A stretch of 64,000 bases of DNA. It comes from Isoetes taiwanensis. Taxonomy: Eukaryota; Streptophyta; Lycopodiopsida; Isoetales; Isoetaceae. The position numbers were made by a program, and so were the translations under genes. Each line of letters begins with the position of its first letter. The stretch's first letter is position 1. The notes beneath the pieces are model-generated. The model had not been told where the DNA came from, made no database searches, and saw only the letters and a list, made by a program, of their open reading frames with translations. Where the stretch lies: assembly GCA_021234155.1 (NCBI GenBank), contig JAJEKV010000008.1, forward strand, positions 446,654-510,653, read 5' to 3'. Below are positions 10,025-23,200 of the stretch, piece after piece.

Positions 10025-10566
10025 TTTCGGTACAAAACGCGACCAATTTTTTTTTCAGTACAAAATGCGGCCAATAAAGCGCAGCCACCATAACATCATC
10101 TCTTAAAGTAAGGAATGAAAGAGGCCCAAAAAATAAGCTGCCCAACCTACTTGTCTTATATCTGCATAAAAGCTTATTGCACTACAATAATCTTTTGCAT
10201 ATAGTTTGCAATGCTACGTTTTGCAGGTCTACTAAACTCTAGAAGTAACCAAGCCTCTCTCGTTCATCTTCTCTTTCCTGTTCTAATATATGAATCCAAA
10301 AGTGACCCTAAATTCTACCATGCATACACCAGGAAAGCTTGATAGAATTCATGTAAGGCCAATGCAATACAATACGCTCTGCTAGTGAACCATCAAAATT
10401 TTTGCTCCAGAATCAAGCACAGGAAATCTCAAGCTTATTATGATCAAACAAACCCCTGAGTCTAGGAATTATATCATCTCCTGCAACAGTCTGCCCCAGT
10501 CAGGCAGGCTGCCCAGCTCATCTGGCCATCCTCTAACATGCAAGCGGCTGTCCAACAAAAACTTTT
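10025..10566 (+). repeat. Dispersed repeat R1, copy 2
   Basis: This is the same segment as 15-541, in the same orientation. It has scattered substitutions and indels, including a loss near 10225 relative to the first copy. Confidence 0.75.
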
Positions 10567-11295
10567 AACTGTCTTCACATTTGTAGGTTTCGAAATGATA
10601 AGGCATTAAAAAGATGAACTGAAAAATTCTTTAAAAGTTTGTTAGGTTTAAAAATAACAAGCCCTTAAAAAGATAAACCAACAAAATAATATAAGCTTCT
10701 TTATTTCCCTTTTCATTTTTAACTACATCTTTTCCTCTATATTTATATGAACTCTCAATGGTTCAACACACACAAAAATCCCCTATTTTTGAATAAACCT
10801 ATTTTCCCTAACAAAAAAAACTTGTAAAAACCAATTGCCAACATAATCGTTTATTTTTTTCAAACAAAAAAACAACATCTCCCATAGTACACCAAAAATA
10901 TGTTCTTCACATACTCATCAATTTCAGGTTCACATTTCAGTTTTAGCTTTGGTCAGACAATGGTAAGCACAATTAGTATTGACATAAAGCTGATATACAA
11001 TAGATGTTGGTTTCAATAAGAGCTTTTTTACATCAGATATTAGATTCGATAATTTGACTGCACAAATAGAGGACATGCCAAATAGATGATGACAACTATT
11101 TGCCAGTAACAATGTCTTGGAGCTATAACCATAAGGAAATCAAAGACGGGCAGCAAATCAGAAACAATATCGGCAGATGGTCTAACACCATAAGCTTTGT
11201 TAAATCACGAAGATGAGCAATTTTTTGCCGTATACAGTTCTATAGGACATATTAAACTGGATAAACCCTACAAGACCAGTAGATGCCTTAATTAT
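10567..11295. other. AT-rich spacer without recognised gene
   Basis: I see no coding similarity, RNA gene or terminal repeat in this stretch. Upstream exons of FAN1 could lie in this direction, but none is recognisable. Confidence 0.35.
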
Positions 11296-13830
11296 AGAAA
11301 GAAAGAAAGAAAGAATGAATGAATGATTTTTATCATCCACAGAGATCAATTGGCCTATGGGACCCAATGACGGAGCACAGCAAACTTATTACTGTTCGGG
11401 TTAAAAAGCCCTCGCCCCGATGTATTTTCGAGGGAAAAACCGTAGCTGATCTCGCATATCCATGACCTTCTGAAGGTATGATCCCAGCATCCGTATGAAA
11501 GTCGTGCTCAATCTGTAGTTGACTGGCCAGGCTTGACCAACTCCGTATAGCGCATCCGGATTTGATCATATGCTGGGCAGCTTTGAAGGGTATGAGATTC
11601 ATCCATAATGACTCCCATTTGACAGCATTGATAAAGCCTGTTCTGGCGTGGCTCACCAATCCATCTGCCCGTCTCAATTTGAAGATGGTGGACCCCTATA
11701 CGAATGGAAGCAATGAGTCTGCGCCTTTTCATAGGCAAATGGGTACACAAGTCGCATTGTGGGCCCCGTTCTAATGTGGAATTTATGTGGCGCTGGTAGT
11801 GTGTTGTCTTGACCTGTTTAAGGTCACTGGCATCTCAGAGCTTGCTGAGGAAGCAAGCGCTAAGATATTGCCTCAAGCTATGGTGATCTGCCTCTGTTTG
11901 CACACGTATACACCTGTGCTCCTGCACATTTCATCTAGCCAGCCATTGAGCTCCCTTTTCCCTCCAGCAGGCCTTAAGGCACTACGGCCGCACTGTCATA
12001 ATTTAAGCTAGGTTAGGGTGACGAGCATCGTTCATATTGACCAACTTCTGAAAATAGACAATATGGCGATCAAGGGCCACCCTCTGAAGAGGCAAGAACT
12101 CCGTCTCCTGCAACAGAATTTGATATGGGACTATGGACTTCACCCCTCGTGCTCGTACCAAAAAGGCATTCTGCACCTGCTCCAAGTCATTCCAGGTAGT
12201 GAAGGACACTACTGGGCCCCATACTTCAACCCCGTATAAAAGGACAGACTCCACTAAGACCTTGAACAGGTGTGACTGGTGGACTATATCATACAGCTCT
12301 GCTCTGTGACTATTGTTCTGCATTGCATATAGTGCCTTCCAGCCCGCCCTCACTCGTAGCCGTATGGATGTGTTCTAGTGCATAGTAGAAGGAAACTTCA
12401 CTCCCAAATATTTGTATGTGGATGTCGGCTGATGTGAGGATGATATAAGGACCACCTTAGTCTTGACCAGGTTGACGCACGTATCAGCTTGGCAGAATAT
12501 ATCCAGGGCACCAAGATGGCGCTGCATGTCTGCTAGAGTGTAAGTTAAGACGTCCACATCATTAGCATATATTAATTGCCTAATGGTCTGGTGCAGAAGG
12601 TGAGCTCCATCGCCCCCATTGTTAGCAATCCAGCTCTCCTGATCAATGTAAAGCCCAAACAATGTTGGAGAGAGAGGGTACCCCTGGCGAACCCCGATAC
12701 TACTATCGAATGGTTGGCTTGTCGGCTGCAACCGACCCGAGTATCTCTCATATAACATGTACACTGCATTCTGCAAATCTACACGAACCCCTAGCTGTCA
12801 CAATCTCGCCCAAAGCTTTTCCCGAGCCAAAGTGTCAAAGGCCTTCGCAAAGTCCACGAAGCAACAATATAGGCCCTACCGGTGGTTCCTGCCGTCTTCA
12901 AGATGTGGTCAATGGTTGAGTGCCAGTGCCTGAATCTTGCCTAGCAAGGGCCCGCACCTCTGCTGCCTCTGCCCAGTCCATCAACTGCTTCTCGAGAAAC
13001 TCAGCCAGCAGTTTTGCAAACACCAAACTGACCATGCTTGTTCGATAATTGGCTGGGCAATGCGAGTCATCTGCCTTATAGATGGGAACAACTTTGCTAT
13101 TGGTCCACTACAGTGGGAAGCCTTCTATAACGCCTTGTTGAACAAGGCGGTCAGCACCGGTATTATGGACAGCCCTACCCATTTGAGCAATGCCTGCATA
13201 CCATCCAGGTCCGGCGCTTTCCCATTGGCGAGACACTGTAAGCCTTGGTCCACGTCTGACTCTGTGATTTCCAACACTGGGCCTTCTTGCAGGGGTAATG
13301 CTGCTTGTGCATCCTGAGGGTCATATAACTGTTGCAAGTATTGCCTCAACTGCTCGAGAGTGATGTTCCCTGTGGGTTGTACTGGCTTTCTGAGAACCCT
13401 TTGCCAGAATGTTCTAGGATGACATTCCTGGAGGTAGAACATTCCCCTTTGATGCGTTGCGATGTACCTAGCTTTCTTAGCTTTAAGGAAGATGCGGTAC
13501 TGTCTGACTGCGTGTGGGCGTAAAGCAGAGTCTGTGATCTGGCGGAGCCATTGTTTTTATTCTTTGCATTCCACATCAAACCACTAATTACATGGAAAGG
13601 TTGTGGTCCTTGAGGTTCGTTGAGGGTGGCTTATCCCAAAGCACCTTTCCGCAACAGTCCTAAGCATGTCAATCAGCTGGTCTGTTTGTTGCTCTATTGT
13701 AGGGTACTGTAAAATTTCCGCCAGGTCATCTACAAGAATCTGGGCATAAATCCCTGCATGTTCATAATCCAATCGCAGCTGAGGCATGTGAGAAGTTGTC
13801 ACACAGGAGGTTCGCACAATGTCTATTCTA
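11296..13830 (-). mobile_element. Non-LTR retrotransposon (LINE) with a microsatellite tail, decayed
   Basis: Reading the minus strand from about 13830, the ORF2 remnant has ESDVDQGLQCLANGKAPDLD (start of the reverse transcriptase, about 13240), GVRQGYPLSPTLFGLYID (about 12690) and LIYANDVDVL (about 12570). It then has a C-terminal region with VLLYGVEVWGPV and MKRRRLIASIRIG. The catalytic YADD-type box reads YAND, so one aspartate is lost. Stops and frameshifts break the frame throughout. The 3' end is not poly(A) but a CATT/CTTT microsatellite (11296-11325 on plus), unlike plant L1. The endonuclease part is missing, so the copy is 5'-truncated. The 5' edge near 13820-13840 lies in a ctatt repeat and is approximate. 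Confidence 0.8.
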
Positions 13831-14103
13831 TTCTATTCTTGGTGTAGTCATTTATTTTCACTCATGAAGAAAAGGTAGCTGCTTGCATGCCATGCTTAAT
13901 TTTGTTTAAATTTGTGTAGAAATGGCACTTCTCATTTAAGCATTTATGTAGGTTATGCTTCTTTAGGTGGTGTCATATGTCGGAACTACATAAGCTGCTT
14001 TTAATTATAATTGTGTTGTTATAGTATCAAATATTCTAGTTGTTCTGTTGTATTAGAAAATTCTTTTAGTGTTCTAGAAACTCAATTGAAATTATTTCTA
14101 CAG

Positions 14104-15390
14104 GCATTACAAGTGGCTTAGCTCGTGGAAGAAGCAGTTGAAGGCGATCACCGTGATGCAGTTATGATTTCTTTAAAAAGGGCTTAAAATGAGCTTTCTC
14201 AGCTTCAAGATGCGATAATCTCAAAGAATAATGCATTCTTAGCTCGTTTTAGAGCTGGTTGGGTGTACGTTTCAGTATGCACACTGGGCATGTCAGTACT
14301 TGAAAAGGAACATAGGTAAATTTAAAATGCTCTGTTCCATTAGAAACTTATTGAGTAATTTATATACTGTCTGTAGTAGCCTGGATCCAGGCACATTAAA
14401 ACAATAATAATTTCTGTTGCATTAATTGTCAACCATCTTTTACTGGATAAATTTAATATTTTACTATGTTGCTTTTATTAGGTATAGTCAATCCGTTGAA
14501 TTGCTTAAGCAGCTTTTAAATCACAAATACTGCAAAGGAAAAAGAGGTTATTAGACTCAAACATTGTCAGTAGATCTCGAACATCTTGGTCGCTTTGAAG
14601 AAAGACTACAGGTTGCAGAGGCTGGAGTAAGCGACCCTTTTGTGAAAGCTGGTGAACATTTAGATGGAAAGTGGCTCTATATGCCGAAATGTTGAAAAGG
14701 ACACCTAAAATGGTAGGGCATTTTATCTCCTGTAAGTTTAGTATATCCTCACTGTTTCGTTGGATTTTCCAGATAAAAATCCAAGGTCGACCCCTTAATT
14801 TACTTACTGGCGTGAAGAGCCATTTTTATGGATATGATGGGCAGCAAAGTACTGTAGAAGAGCTGGCTCTGCAGTACTATAGAATTGACGAAGGCGGCTG
14901 CTGGAATGATGTTCATTCAGAAAGTAATGTTTGGAGAACGTTATTTGGACTCATGTGGGACGTTATTTTTGCAGATGTACCTGATGTCTTCCAAACTCCT
15001 TTCCAAGTAAAGCATATAGTCCAGTTTCTTCATTGGAGGTGATATTTATGAATATGCTGACTCTTTGCTTAAATTACAGAGTGCCCCACTTGACCTGGGT
15101 ACTGACGGATTTTTTGCTACAAGGTACTATCTAATTGAGGCATGTCTTGACAGTATTTTACAAGGCAGAGCATATTAGATATTCTTTCGGAGACCTGAGA
15201 AATTCAAAATGGCACTACCTGTTGTTGTGTAGATTGGGAGAGGCATTCCTTTCAAGACTTGAAGGACATAGCAGGATGCATTGGAGCAAAGGGCATGCAT
15301 GCTGTTTGCAAATTACTGGCAGAAGATTATTCATATTGGACTGCTGGCATGCCTGATCTTCTCTTATGGCGCCTTGTTTATAACAAACAA
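14104..15390 (+). pseudogene. FAN1: FAN1-like nuclease, middle and C-terminal exons (broken)
   Basis: FAN1 is a structure-specific nuclease for interstrand crosslink repair, with a C-terminal VRR_NUC domain. Exon-like blocks with GT-AG borders are 14104-14315 (FRAGWVYVSVCTLGM), 14482-about 14705 (LSVDLEHLGRFEERLQVAE), 14773-15006 (IQGRPLNLL, FYGYDGQQSTVEELALQYY, MWDVIFADVPDVFQTPFQ) and 15080-15390 (APLDLGTDGFF, then WERHSFQDLKDIAGCIGAKG and GMPDLLLWRLVYNKQ). In-frame stops in the first and second blocks and a frameshift near 15170 show it is non-functional. The coding sequence halts at 15390 and resumes at 37994, the gap being transposon DNA. N-terminal exons were not found upstream. A LINE sits just before the first block. 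Confidence 0.88.
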
Positions 15391-18300
15391 TGATTTAAAA
15401 GATCATGTTGTATACTTGGAAAGATCAATAGGTTGCCCTTCTTCAAATCAAAGGCAAGAGCTCGAGATGTATTAGAACTGGTCCATACAGATTTATGTGG
15501 ACCTTTAAACATAAGGGGAAGAACAAAAAAGAGGTACTTTATTTCTTTTATTGATGATTACTCCAGGAAATGCAAAATGCTTTTGTCTTGAAAAAAATCA
15601 CAAGCTCTGAATGCTTTTAAACATTATGTGAATGAAATGGAAAGAGAAACTGGAAAGAAATTAAAGTGCATTCGGTCTGATAGAGGTGGTGAATATTTAT
15701 CCACAAAATTCAAATATTTTCGTATCACTAATGGCATAAGGAGACAATCGACATGCAGATATAGTCCACAGCAAAATGGGGTGGCTGAAAGGAAAAATAG
15801 AACCATAATGGATGCTGTAAGATCTATGATCAAGAATAGTGGATTGCCAAACTACCTCTGGGAAGAAACTCTCAAAACTGCAATTCTGATCCAAAACAAG
15901 CTCCCTTCTTCTAGCATCAAAGGTAATATTTCAGAATTATTGTGGTCAAATGATAAGACAAGTTTGAACTATGATAGATTTAAAGTCTATAGATGTCTTG
16001 CATAGTAAAGGATATAGGATTTTTATTCCAAGTAGCAAAACAATAGTTGTTAGCAGGGATGTTATATTTGATGAAAATATCTTGTACAAGGATAGAAATG
16101 AGGAAAAGAAAATTAAACAAAGAAATATTGATCAAGAGCGCAACAAGAGTATGATTACTGACTTGGATCCTAATAGCGAACTAGACAATGCTGATTATAA
16201 AGTGACAGTTCCAGAGGAAAGAAGGAATGAGATTGAGGAAGACACAGAAAGGAATCATATTGAGAACAATGCAGTAGAAAAGAAAAGGAAAACCAAGCTG
16301 AGAGATTACTAGAAGAAGCAAGATTGGAAAATGGTCAATATGGTAGAAATGAGCATGGCAGAAGCAGAATGATTGAAAATTTAACACAGGACTTTGAATA
16401 AATTATGGCATTAATTGAGGATGAAGAATTACCAAAAACATTTGACGAAGCATTGAACAGCTCTGACAAGACAAAATGGAAGAAGCCATGAAGGAGGAAC
16501 TGACCTCATTTGAGGAAACTCAAACTTATGATCTAGTGGAACATCCTGCTGATAAAAATATTATAGGCAGTAAATGGATCTACAAGATAAAAATTAATGC
16601 AGATGGCAGCAAGAGGTACAAAGCACGCTTAGTAGCCCAAGGATACACTCAAAAAAAGGGAAAAGATTATCAAGAAACCTTTTGTCCAATTGTTAAGCTT
16701 ACAAGTATAAGATTATTGTTAGGAATGGCAAATGCATTGGATCTTGAGCTTCATCATATAGATGTCAAAACAACATTTCTAAATGCTAAGTTGGATGAAA
16801 ATATTTTCATGAAATAACCACCAGGTTTTGCAAAGGGAGAAAATCAAGTATAGAAATTGAACAGGGTTGTATATGGTCTAAAGCAAGCTCCAAGGGAATG
16901 GTGCCAGTGTATAGATAATTTTCTAAAAGATCAGGGTTTTGAGAAGCTTCAAAATAATGGAAACTTATACAGGTTCAAAGTCAATGAAAATTTTTGCATA
17001 ATAGCTTTATATGTTGATGATTGCATCATGATAGCAAACAGTGTCAAAGTTCTGAATATTTGCAAAAACATTCTGAAAGCAAGGTTCAAAATGTCAGATT
17101 TGGGAGAACTTCAACAGTTCTTAGGCATTGAGGTGGTAAGAGATCGAGAAAAGAAGACCCTTAAACTAAAACAAAGTAGACACATTGACAACATGCTTGA
17201 CAGATTTAATATGAAAGATGTACACCCTGTCAAAACTCCAGTGATACTAGGCCATCAACTCACTGCTGACAAGGATATGACAGAACAGGAAGTAAAGGAA
17301 ATGGAGGCAAAACCTTATAGGGCTCTAATTGGCTGCTTATTATATGTAGCCAACAACAGCAAACCTGACATTGCTTATATTGTCAACATCTTGAGCAGAA
17401 GAAATAATAATCCAAGCAGGGAGCATTGGTTGGCAGCCAAAAGAGTTCTAAAATATTTGAAAGGCACAAAGGAGCATGGGATAACATTTAACTCAACAGA
17501 TCTTAAATTGTGTGCATACAGTGATGCAGATTGGGGAGGGGACTTGAGTACACAAAAATCCACATCAGGGTATGTAGTTTTCTTGGTAGGTGGAGCAATT
17601 ACATGGAGAAGTAAAAAACAAAAGGCTATGGCAATGTCTTCAGCTGAAGCTGAATATGCAGCATCTTCACTTGTTGCAAAGGAAATTACATGGCTGAGAA
17701 GGCTTTTGGAAGAATTAAATTGCAAGCAGGATGATCCAACACAAATCTTGACTGACAGTAAGAGTTGCATAGCAATAGTTAAAAATCCAGTAGATCATGA
17801 AAGGACAAAACACATTGAGTTGAATATTCACTTCATCAGGGACTTAGCCTCCAAGAAATACATTCAAACGATATATGTAAATACAGGAGAACAGGTTGCA
17901 GATATATTCACAAAAGGATTGCCTGAAGGAAAGTTTCTACAGTTTAGAAATAACCTGCAAGTTTTATGATTATGCAATGAAGGAGGAATGTTGGAAATAA
18001 GTGATTAAGATCATTGCATAATAAGCATAAATCTTCAATAATGTGCAGTGCATTCTGCTTAATATTTGTACAGGGGACATCATTGCATATATTTATGGTG
18101 TAAATGAGCTAGAACTATGGGAATGCCATGATGATTCCATATACAATTTGATAGCTCATTATTAGTAAAAGGGGTGACTTATACCCTTTATATCAAAGGA
18201 GCCGATTGGCCTCAGTGGACGATCAAAAATCATTCTCATTCTCATTATAAAGGTCATTGTTTCTAAAGATGTAAATACATGATAAGAACATATATGGGCG

Positions 18301-18679
18301 GCAAAAAGGTGGCAAAATTAGAAGATGGTGAAGTCGGCTGGATTGACAGCCTGAACCGTCGAACCAAGCTAAATAAATAAAGCACTCTCTGTGAAATAAA
18401 TAATGGTGATACAGTGATCCGATCAACCTCTTAAGGAGGAATCCACATGCAATTATATCGAGTGCATTGTTGAAGGTTTCCTAGTGCTATTGTAATATGA
18501 ATGATATCACTGCTACAGTGTTTTAATCAATCCTATTACTACAATAAACTGTCTTGATTGTGCTTCAAAGGTTAAGTTATTGTTAAAGTTGAATTTGCAC
18601 TAGACCATCATGATGTTTGTTTAAGTTTATGACTAGTACCTTGTTGAATCAAAAAGGTTTAGTCTAGAAAAACCTAATA
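15391..18679 (+). mobile_element. Copia-1, 3' half (integrase, RT, RNase H, 3' LTR)
   Basis: The sequence enters mid-gene at the integrase zinc region (CCILGKINRLPFF). The integrase core follows with ELVHTDLCGPL (about 15475), RSDRGGEY and AERKNRTIMDAVRSM. The reverse transcriptase has KWIYKIK, RLVAQGYTQKKGKDY (16600-16700) and the catalytic YVDD box (about 17010). RNase H has YSDADWGGD and SSAEAEYAA. The frame is broken by a stop at 15590, a frameshift near 16000 and stops near 16310, 16400, 16815 and 16850. The longest intact stretch is 16857-17969 (370 residues, RT and RNase H). A purine-rich tract (aatgaaggaggaa) precedes the LTR. There is no 5' LTR or gag here. These lie at 35708-37993. 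Confidence 0.9.
17989..18679 (+). repeat. 3' LTR of Copia-1
   Basis: It begins TGTTGGAAATAAG after the polypurine tract and ends near CCTAATA. It matches the LTR at 35708-36383 at about 95-96 percent by eye. One difference is a block at about 18200-18240 that is replaced in the other copy. The 5 bp after it (ggaca) resemble the 5 bp before the other LTR (tgaca). Confidence 0.85.
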
Positions 18680-20055
18680 GGACATAGGTAAAATTGCATT
18701 AATTAATTAAGCTAATTATGCAACCTTAGCTAATTAATAACTAATTATGTTAATTAATTATTAATTAAGCTAATCAGCAAGCATCACTTGGGCCAAATCG
18801 ATTGGCCCTAATAGATTTGCTAATCTAAGGATAATTAAAATTGGGCCTCCACCCCAATTTTGCCCCAAATCAATTTTGGGAATTTGGGAGAGGAGGAGCA
18901 GCTTGTTCAAACCAGAGAGATAGAGACTTTGAGAGACAAAGGTTCTAGCCAACATACTGCTTAGTATGTAGATAGCTTGAGCTTCTAGCTAGGATTAACC
19001 CTTGTATGATTAGATGAATGGTTAATCTTTTATTGTTGTTTAAGTTGAGGTTATGGATGGATTTATGATATATGGTAGTTCCTTTGCTGCACCTCTTGTG
19101 CTTTTGGGAGTAACGGAGGGTAGAGACCTAAAGGCTAGTAGGATAGAAATGTTTCTAACTAGAATCCGACCTGTGCACAAGAGCCCATCTAGTTGTGGAG
19201 GTTATGCTGTGATTGAGCACCAGACAACAGACACAATGGTGAAGAGGAAGTGGAACCTTGCTGGGCAATGCGACTGGATCTCCATAATGTGCTAGGCTTA
19301 TAGCGATCATCGTGGATGGCCGGATATGGGTCTAACACCCCATGGGTCCCAGACAACATCTCCAAAGCATGTCCTGGGCTCGTAGATGGGGGGAATCTCG
19401 ACCTATGCATTTGGGGGGTTAAAGTCGGGTACAGACGTGCGTATCATCGGGGGAGATGCAATCTGGAGTAGTTTCATAGGGTGATTCCATGAAATTATAT
19501 CTCCGGAAGGCTACAACCATGCCATAGAATGTTTCAGCCTATCTGCAAAGTGTGCACAGGAGGGGCAGATGGAGTGGACTACCTTAGCCATTATTCTATG
19601 CGAACCAATGCCACTGTCATGATTTCGTCAATTGTTATCCGAAGATCACTCCATGATAGTCATGATTCACCAGGGGAAAAAATAATCATTCGACTGTATT
19701 TTGTCGAGAATCCTCATTTATGATGCATTTTATATGTTACATTGGTATTATGTTGTTGTTCGTATCTAATGATGGATGGGCCACACTTCAGGGTGGCATA
19801 TTATTGTATATGTATTGTTGCTAGTGACGTATGCTTCTGCAGTATAGGATATCCCAGAGAAGACATGGGGCGAATAACACCTTCGTGTCCTTCACTCTGA
19901 CACTTGGCCATCACAAATGGTCTGAGTCAGCCGGAGGGCCTTTCCTGGTGATAGAGTTGCTCGGAAATAGGATTTCTCGTATTTGTACGATGGGAGCATC
20001 GTACAAATACGGGACAGGGCTACCAGACTATGTGACAAGGCTACCAAATTCATGA
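18680..20055 (+). mobile_element. Gypsy-1a LTR, remainder after the Copia insertion
   Basis: This matches, in order, the Gypsy LTRs at 40281-41873 (reversed) and 56198-58200. Shared parts are an AT-rich TTAATTAA zone, acccttgtatgattagatga, gagacctaaagg, tgcaaagtgtgcacaggagg and the stretch around cggagggcctttcc. The first 95 bp of the LTR are missing here and lie at 35613-35707. The end is approximate, because an integrase fragment follows immediately and no clear CA terminus or primer binding site is visible. Confidence 0.75.
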
Positions 20056-20236
20056 GTACTTTTTGGAAAGATCTTAAGAAATGTTTGAAAGTTTGATTGA
20101 GAATCAGCAGTGGAAATCATCCTCAAACAAATGGACAAACAGAGAGAATTAGCATGATGCTGGTGGATATGTTGAGAAGTTTTGTCCATTAGAAGCAAAC
20201 TAAATGAGAGGATTATTTACCCTACCTAGAGTTTGT
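20056..20236 (+). mobile_element. Gypsy integrase fragment
   Basis: The frame reads STFWKDLKKCLK, then HPQTNGQTERISMMLVDMLR and EDYLPYLEFV, the standard core of a Ty3/Gypsy integrase with its catalytic glutamate region. Two stops interrupt it. It sits next to the LTR, which is out of normal gene order. It is cut at 20237 by the end of a minus-strand LTR. Confidence 0.75.
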
Positions 20237-23200
20237 TGTTTAGGGTCTGGGTTCGGGAACTCCTGCAAGACAGCCCTCTATGAGAACCCTTGGATCTAAC
20301 AGGAGAATCCGGGAGCTATGTCACGCGGGATTTGCAAGAAAAGAACAAGAAAAAAAGAGAACAGAACGAAAAGAGAACAATGAGATCACAATAATGAGAA
20401 CAACTTCCTTGATGTCAATGAAGATACATGAGCTCTCGAAATCGAGAGAAAACTGATGTGAGACAAGACTCAAAACTCATCTAAAAACTCATGTGCTAAC
20501 TCTATTCATATATATAGTACAATGGCCTTTGGCCCAATATAGACACTCTGACTGATTTCGGTGCCGACTCCTGGAAGAAGGCCTGATTTGCAGGAATGCT
20601 GGCGGTGCCTCTTGAAGTGCTCGGAATCGCCGACGCTGGATGCGGCGGTGGACGTCATACTTGTCGGCGCCGCCTCTTGTAGTGACGGGCTTTGACTGCG
20701 TGGTCTGCTGCTTGGTCTTTTGCTGGGCCTTTGACGACTGACCCGTGCCTGGCTGTAGATCCTTGGCCTTGACTTGGTCCGTCGTATGCATGAATAGTCC
20801 TGTACCAGGAGGCACAGGACTAACACCCCCCCCCACCAAACGACACTCAGTGTGAAGAAATGGAAGAAGTGTTTCGAGGCCGGGAATCCAACAGTTTGAA
20901 AGTGATCCTCACGGGAATGAGGACGGGCGCCATTATGGTAAGTGCCAATGAGGTCTTGGCGTGTCTGAAGAGCATCAGGAGTGTTGAGCCCAAGGGAAGG
21001 ATACTGCATCAATAAGAAATTTAGACCCGCACCATGTCTTCGGGGCAGCATGTGCTTCCGGCGAAGGAACCGGGCATTCCATGAGAAGGCAACGGGGAGA
21101 CCAAGGCAGGGACGCTGGCATTGGGGTTGCAGGTAAAAGATGGGACGCATTTGCTGATTTAAAGAGCTTACCAGGATGCATTTGAGAGCAGCACAGAAAC
21201 CACTTGACGGTGAACGGAAGGGTCTGGTGAGGTGGCGGCATTCTGCAAGAAGGTATCAAGGCCATGAAGAGCATCAGCGGGTCGTTGCCAACCACGCTCA
21301 TTAGCAATATAGATCCAATTTGCAGTGTGTTCCAAGGTTGCACCATCTTCCCACTCAGAGGTCGGACAAAACGGGAATCCCACCGAAGATCCGTCGAGAT
21401 CTGGGGAGGAGTCCACCCAGCGTGGCCGTCCATGACCTTCGTCCAAAAGGGGAGACGCCGAACCGGGGGTGTGGAGGGACACCCAGTGAAGCATATGGAG
21501 AGGGAGCCATGCCCGTGGGCGGGGGCTGCTGAGCCTGCTCCCTGAATGCACGAACAAGGTCGGGATCAAGAGCTTTGCACCACCGATCCCACTCGTAGAG
21601 AGAGTCGAGTATACACGCAGGAGGACTATCCCAGCAGGTGGGCTTGTCTTGCTATTATCGAAGGGCATGCAATTGATTGTAACCCGCCAAATCTTTGCAT
21701 ATAAACTTGGGCAAATGGAAGATCCTCAGGATGCCCAAGATTCTTCCGCACCTGTTCCAGCGTTTCGGCTTGCCATAGAGGTAAATGATGAGCAAGCTCA
21801 GGCATGTACTCCTGATGAAGAGCGTGTGTCCTATCATGATGCGACAAATAGGGGTTGTTGTCCAAGAGCAACCATTGAACCTGTGAGTCACCACGAAAGT
21901 TCGATGCGGCATCACGAAATTTGTCTAGTGTATCGGCCGGATAGAAGTCATGGAAAATGCACGCCATCAATTTGAACAACTCTGAAAGGTGATCAAATCC
22001 GGATCTTCACGGTGAAGGAGGTCGAAGACTAAAAAGGCCAGAGTAAACCTTTGTCTTCAGCGGAGAATACGGCGGATCTGAAAAAAATCCCTCGGTAATG
22101 TGGACATCAAGCGGGACCATCGCATACCACTTCGAAGAAAAGAGGTGGCGGGCAACCACATAATCGAGATAACCGGAAGGAATAGCTAAGTCGGCCCAGC
22201 GGAGTTTGAGGGCGATGTTAATGTAGCCTTCTTGTTTGGTGTGGGCCTCATCAGCCGGATCGACGGCTTGTCAGAAGCTATTGTTCGAGGTCACGGATCC
22301 GGTTCTCCTTTTCTAACGAAGGCGGGACCTGATCCGCGGACCCGTTTTGAGGAAGCGTGGCATGTGAAGAGCATTGCCCGGGAGGATTGAGTCGGGGCGT
22401 GGCAATCTATGTCATCAATAATTTTCTTTTCGAGCCTCCAGTTTGATCTTGGAGAGTGGTGAGTCGGAGGTGGGCGGGTGAGCTTCTAAAGAGGTGATTC
22501 GAGAATCACGCTCGTGAGGTCCGAACTGTCGGCGGTAATGAAAGCTCGGTATACAAGGTGTTGAGTTTGCCAAGGTCTTTCTCCTTGTGGCCCAAGAAGG
22601 GTATCCTTGGCTTTGACATGATCCAGCAATTCCCTGAATTGTGGATACAACCGAGCCCGTGATCACGCAAGCAGGGTGTTTTGAGCGTGGGGCGTCTTGA
22701 GTGCCTCACGGGCCTCTAAAAGAGCCTCGTGCTTTTCTTGAAGTTTGTCCTCCGAGTTTGAACTTGTGTGTTGGCAGCGTGAAGGTCTTGCTGCGGCATC
22801 CGGAGGCCTCGGGGGACGCTTGAACACCATTCATGAGAGCGCCCCGTGATTCTTGGAGCTTCGTGGCGGGCGGCTTGAACATCCCGCCGGGTATTGATAC
22901 GTATTTGGGCGAGGATGTGGAGGAGCGTGGCCTTGTTGTCGCCTTTATCCGAGATGTTTGAGAGACATGACTCGAAGAGGAGGGCGCCGGTTTCAATGGA
23001 TGAAGAGGAGACAGCGGGATACGCGTGGCGCTATGCTATTGCGTACTACTGCCGAAGTTTGGAGAAAGGAATGAAGGGACTGGCGAGTGGAAGCATGAGA
23101 AAAACGTAAGGTGAGGGAGGAAGGTAACGCATTTAATGATGGCTTGAAGATGGCCACCCACCGAGGCTTCAAGGACGAGGAGGGGGCAGCTCGAATGCGG

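Noticed and set aside
17375-17770. Minus-strand 131-residue ORF
   Set aside because: It is antisense to Copia-1 RT/RNase H, whose plus-strand frame has clear catalytic motifs.
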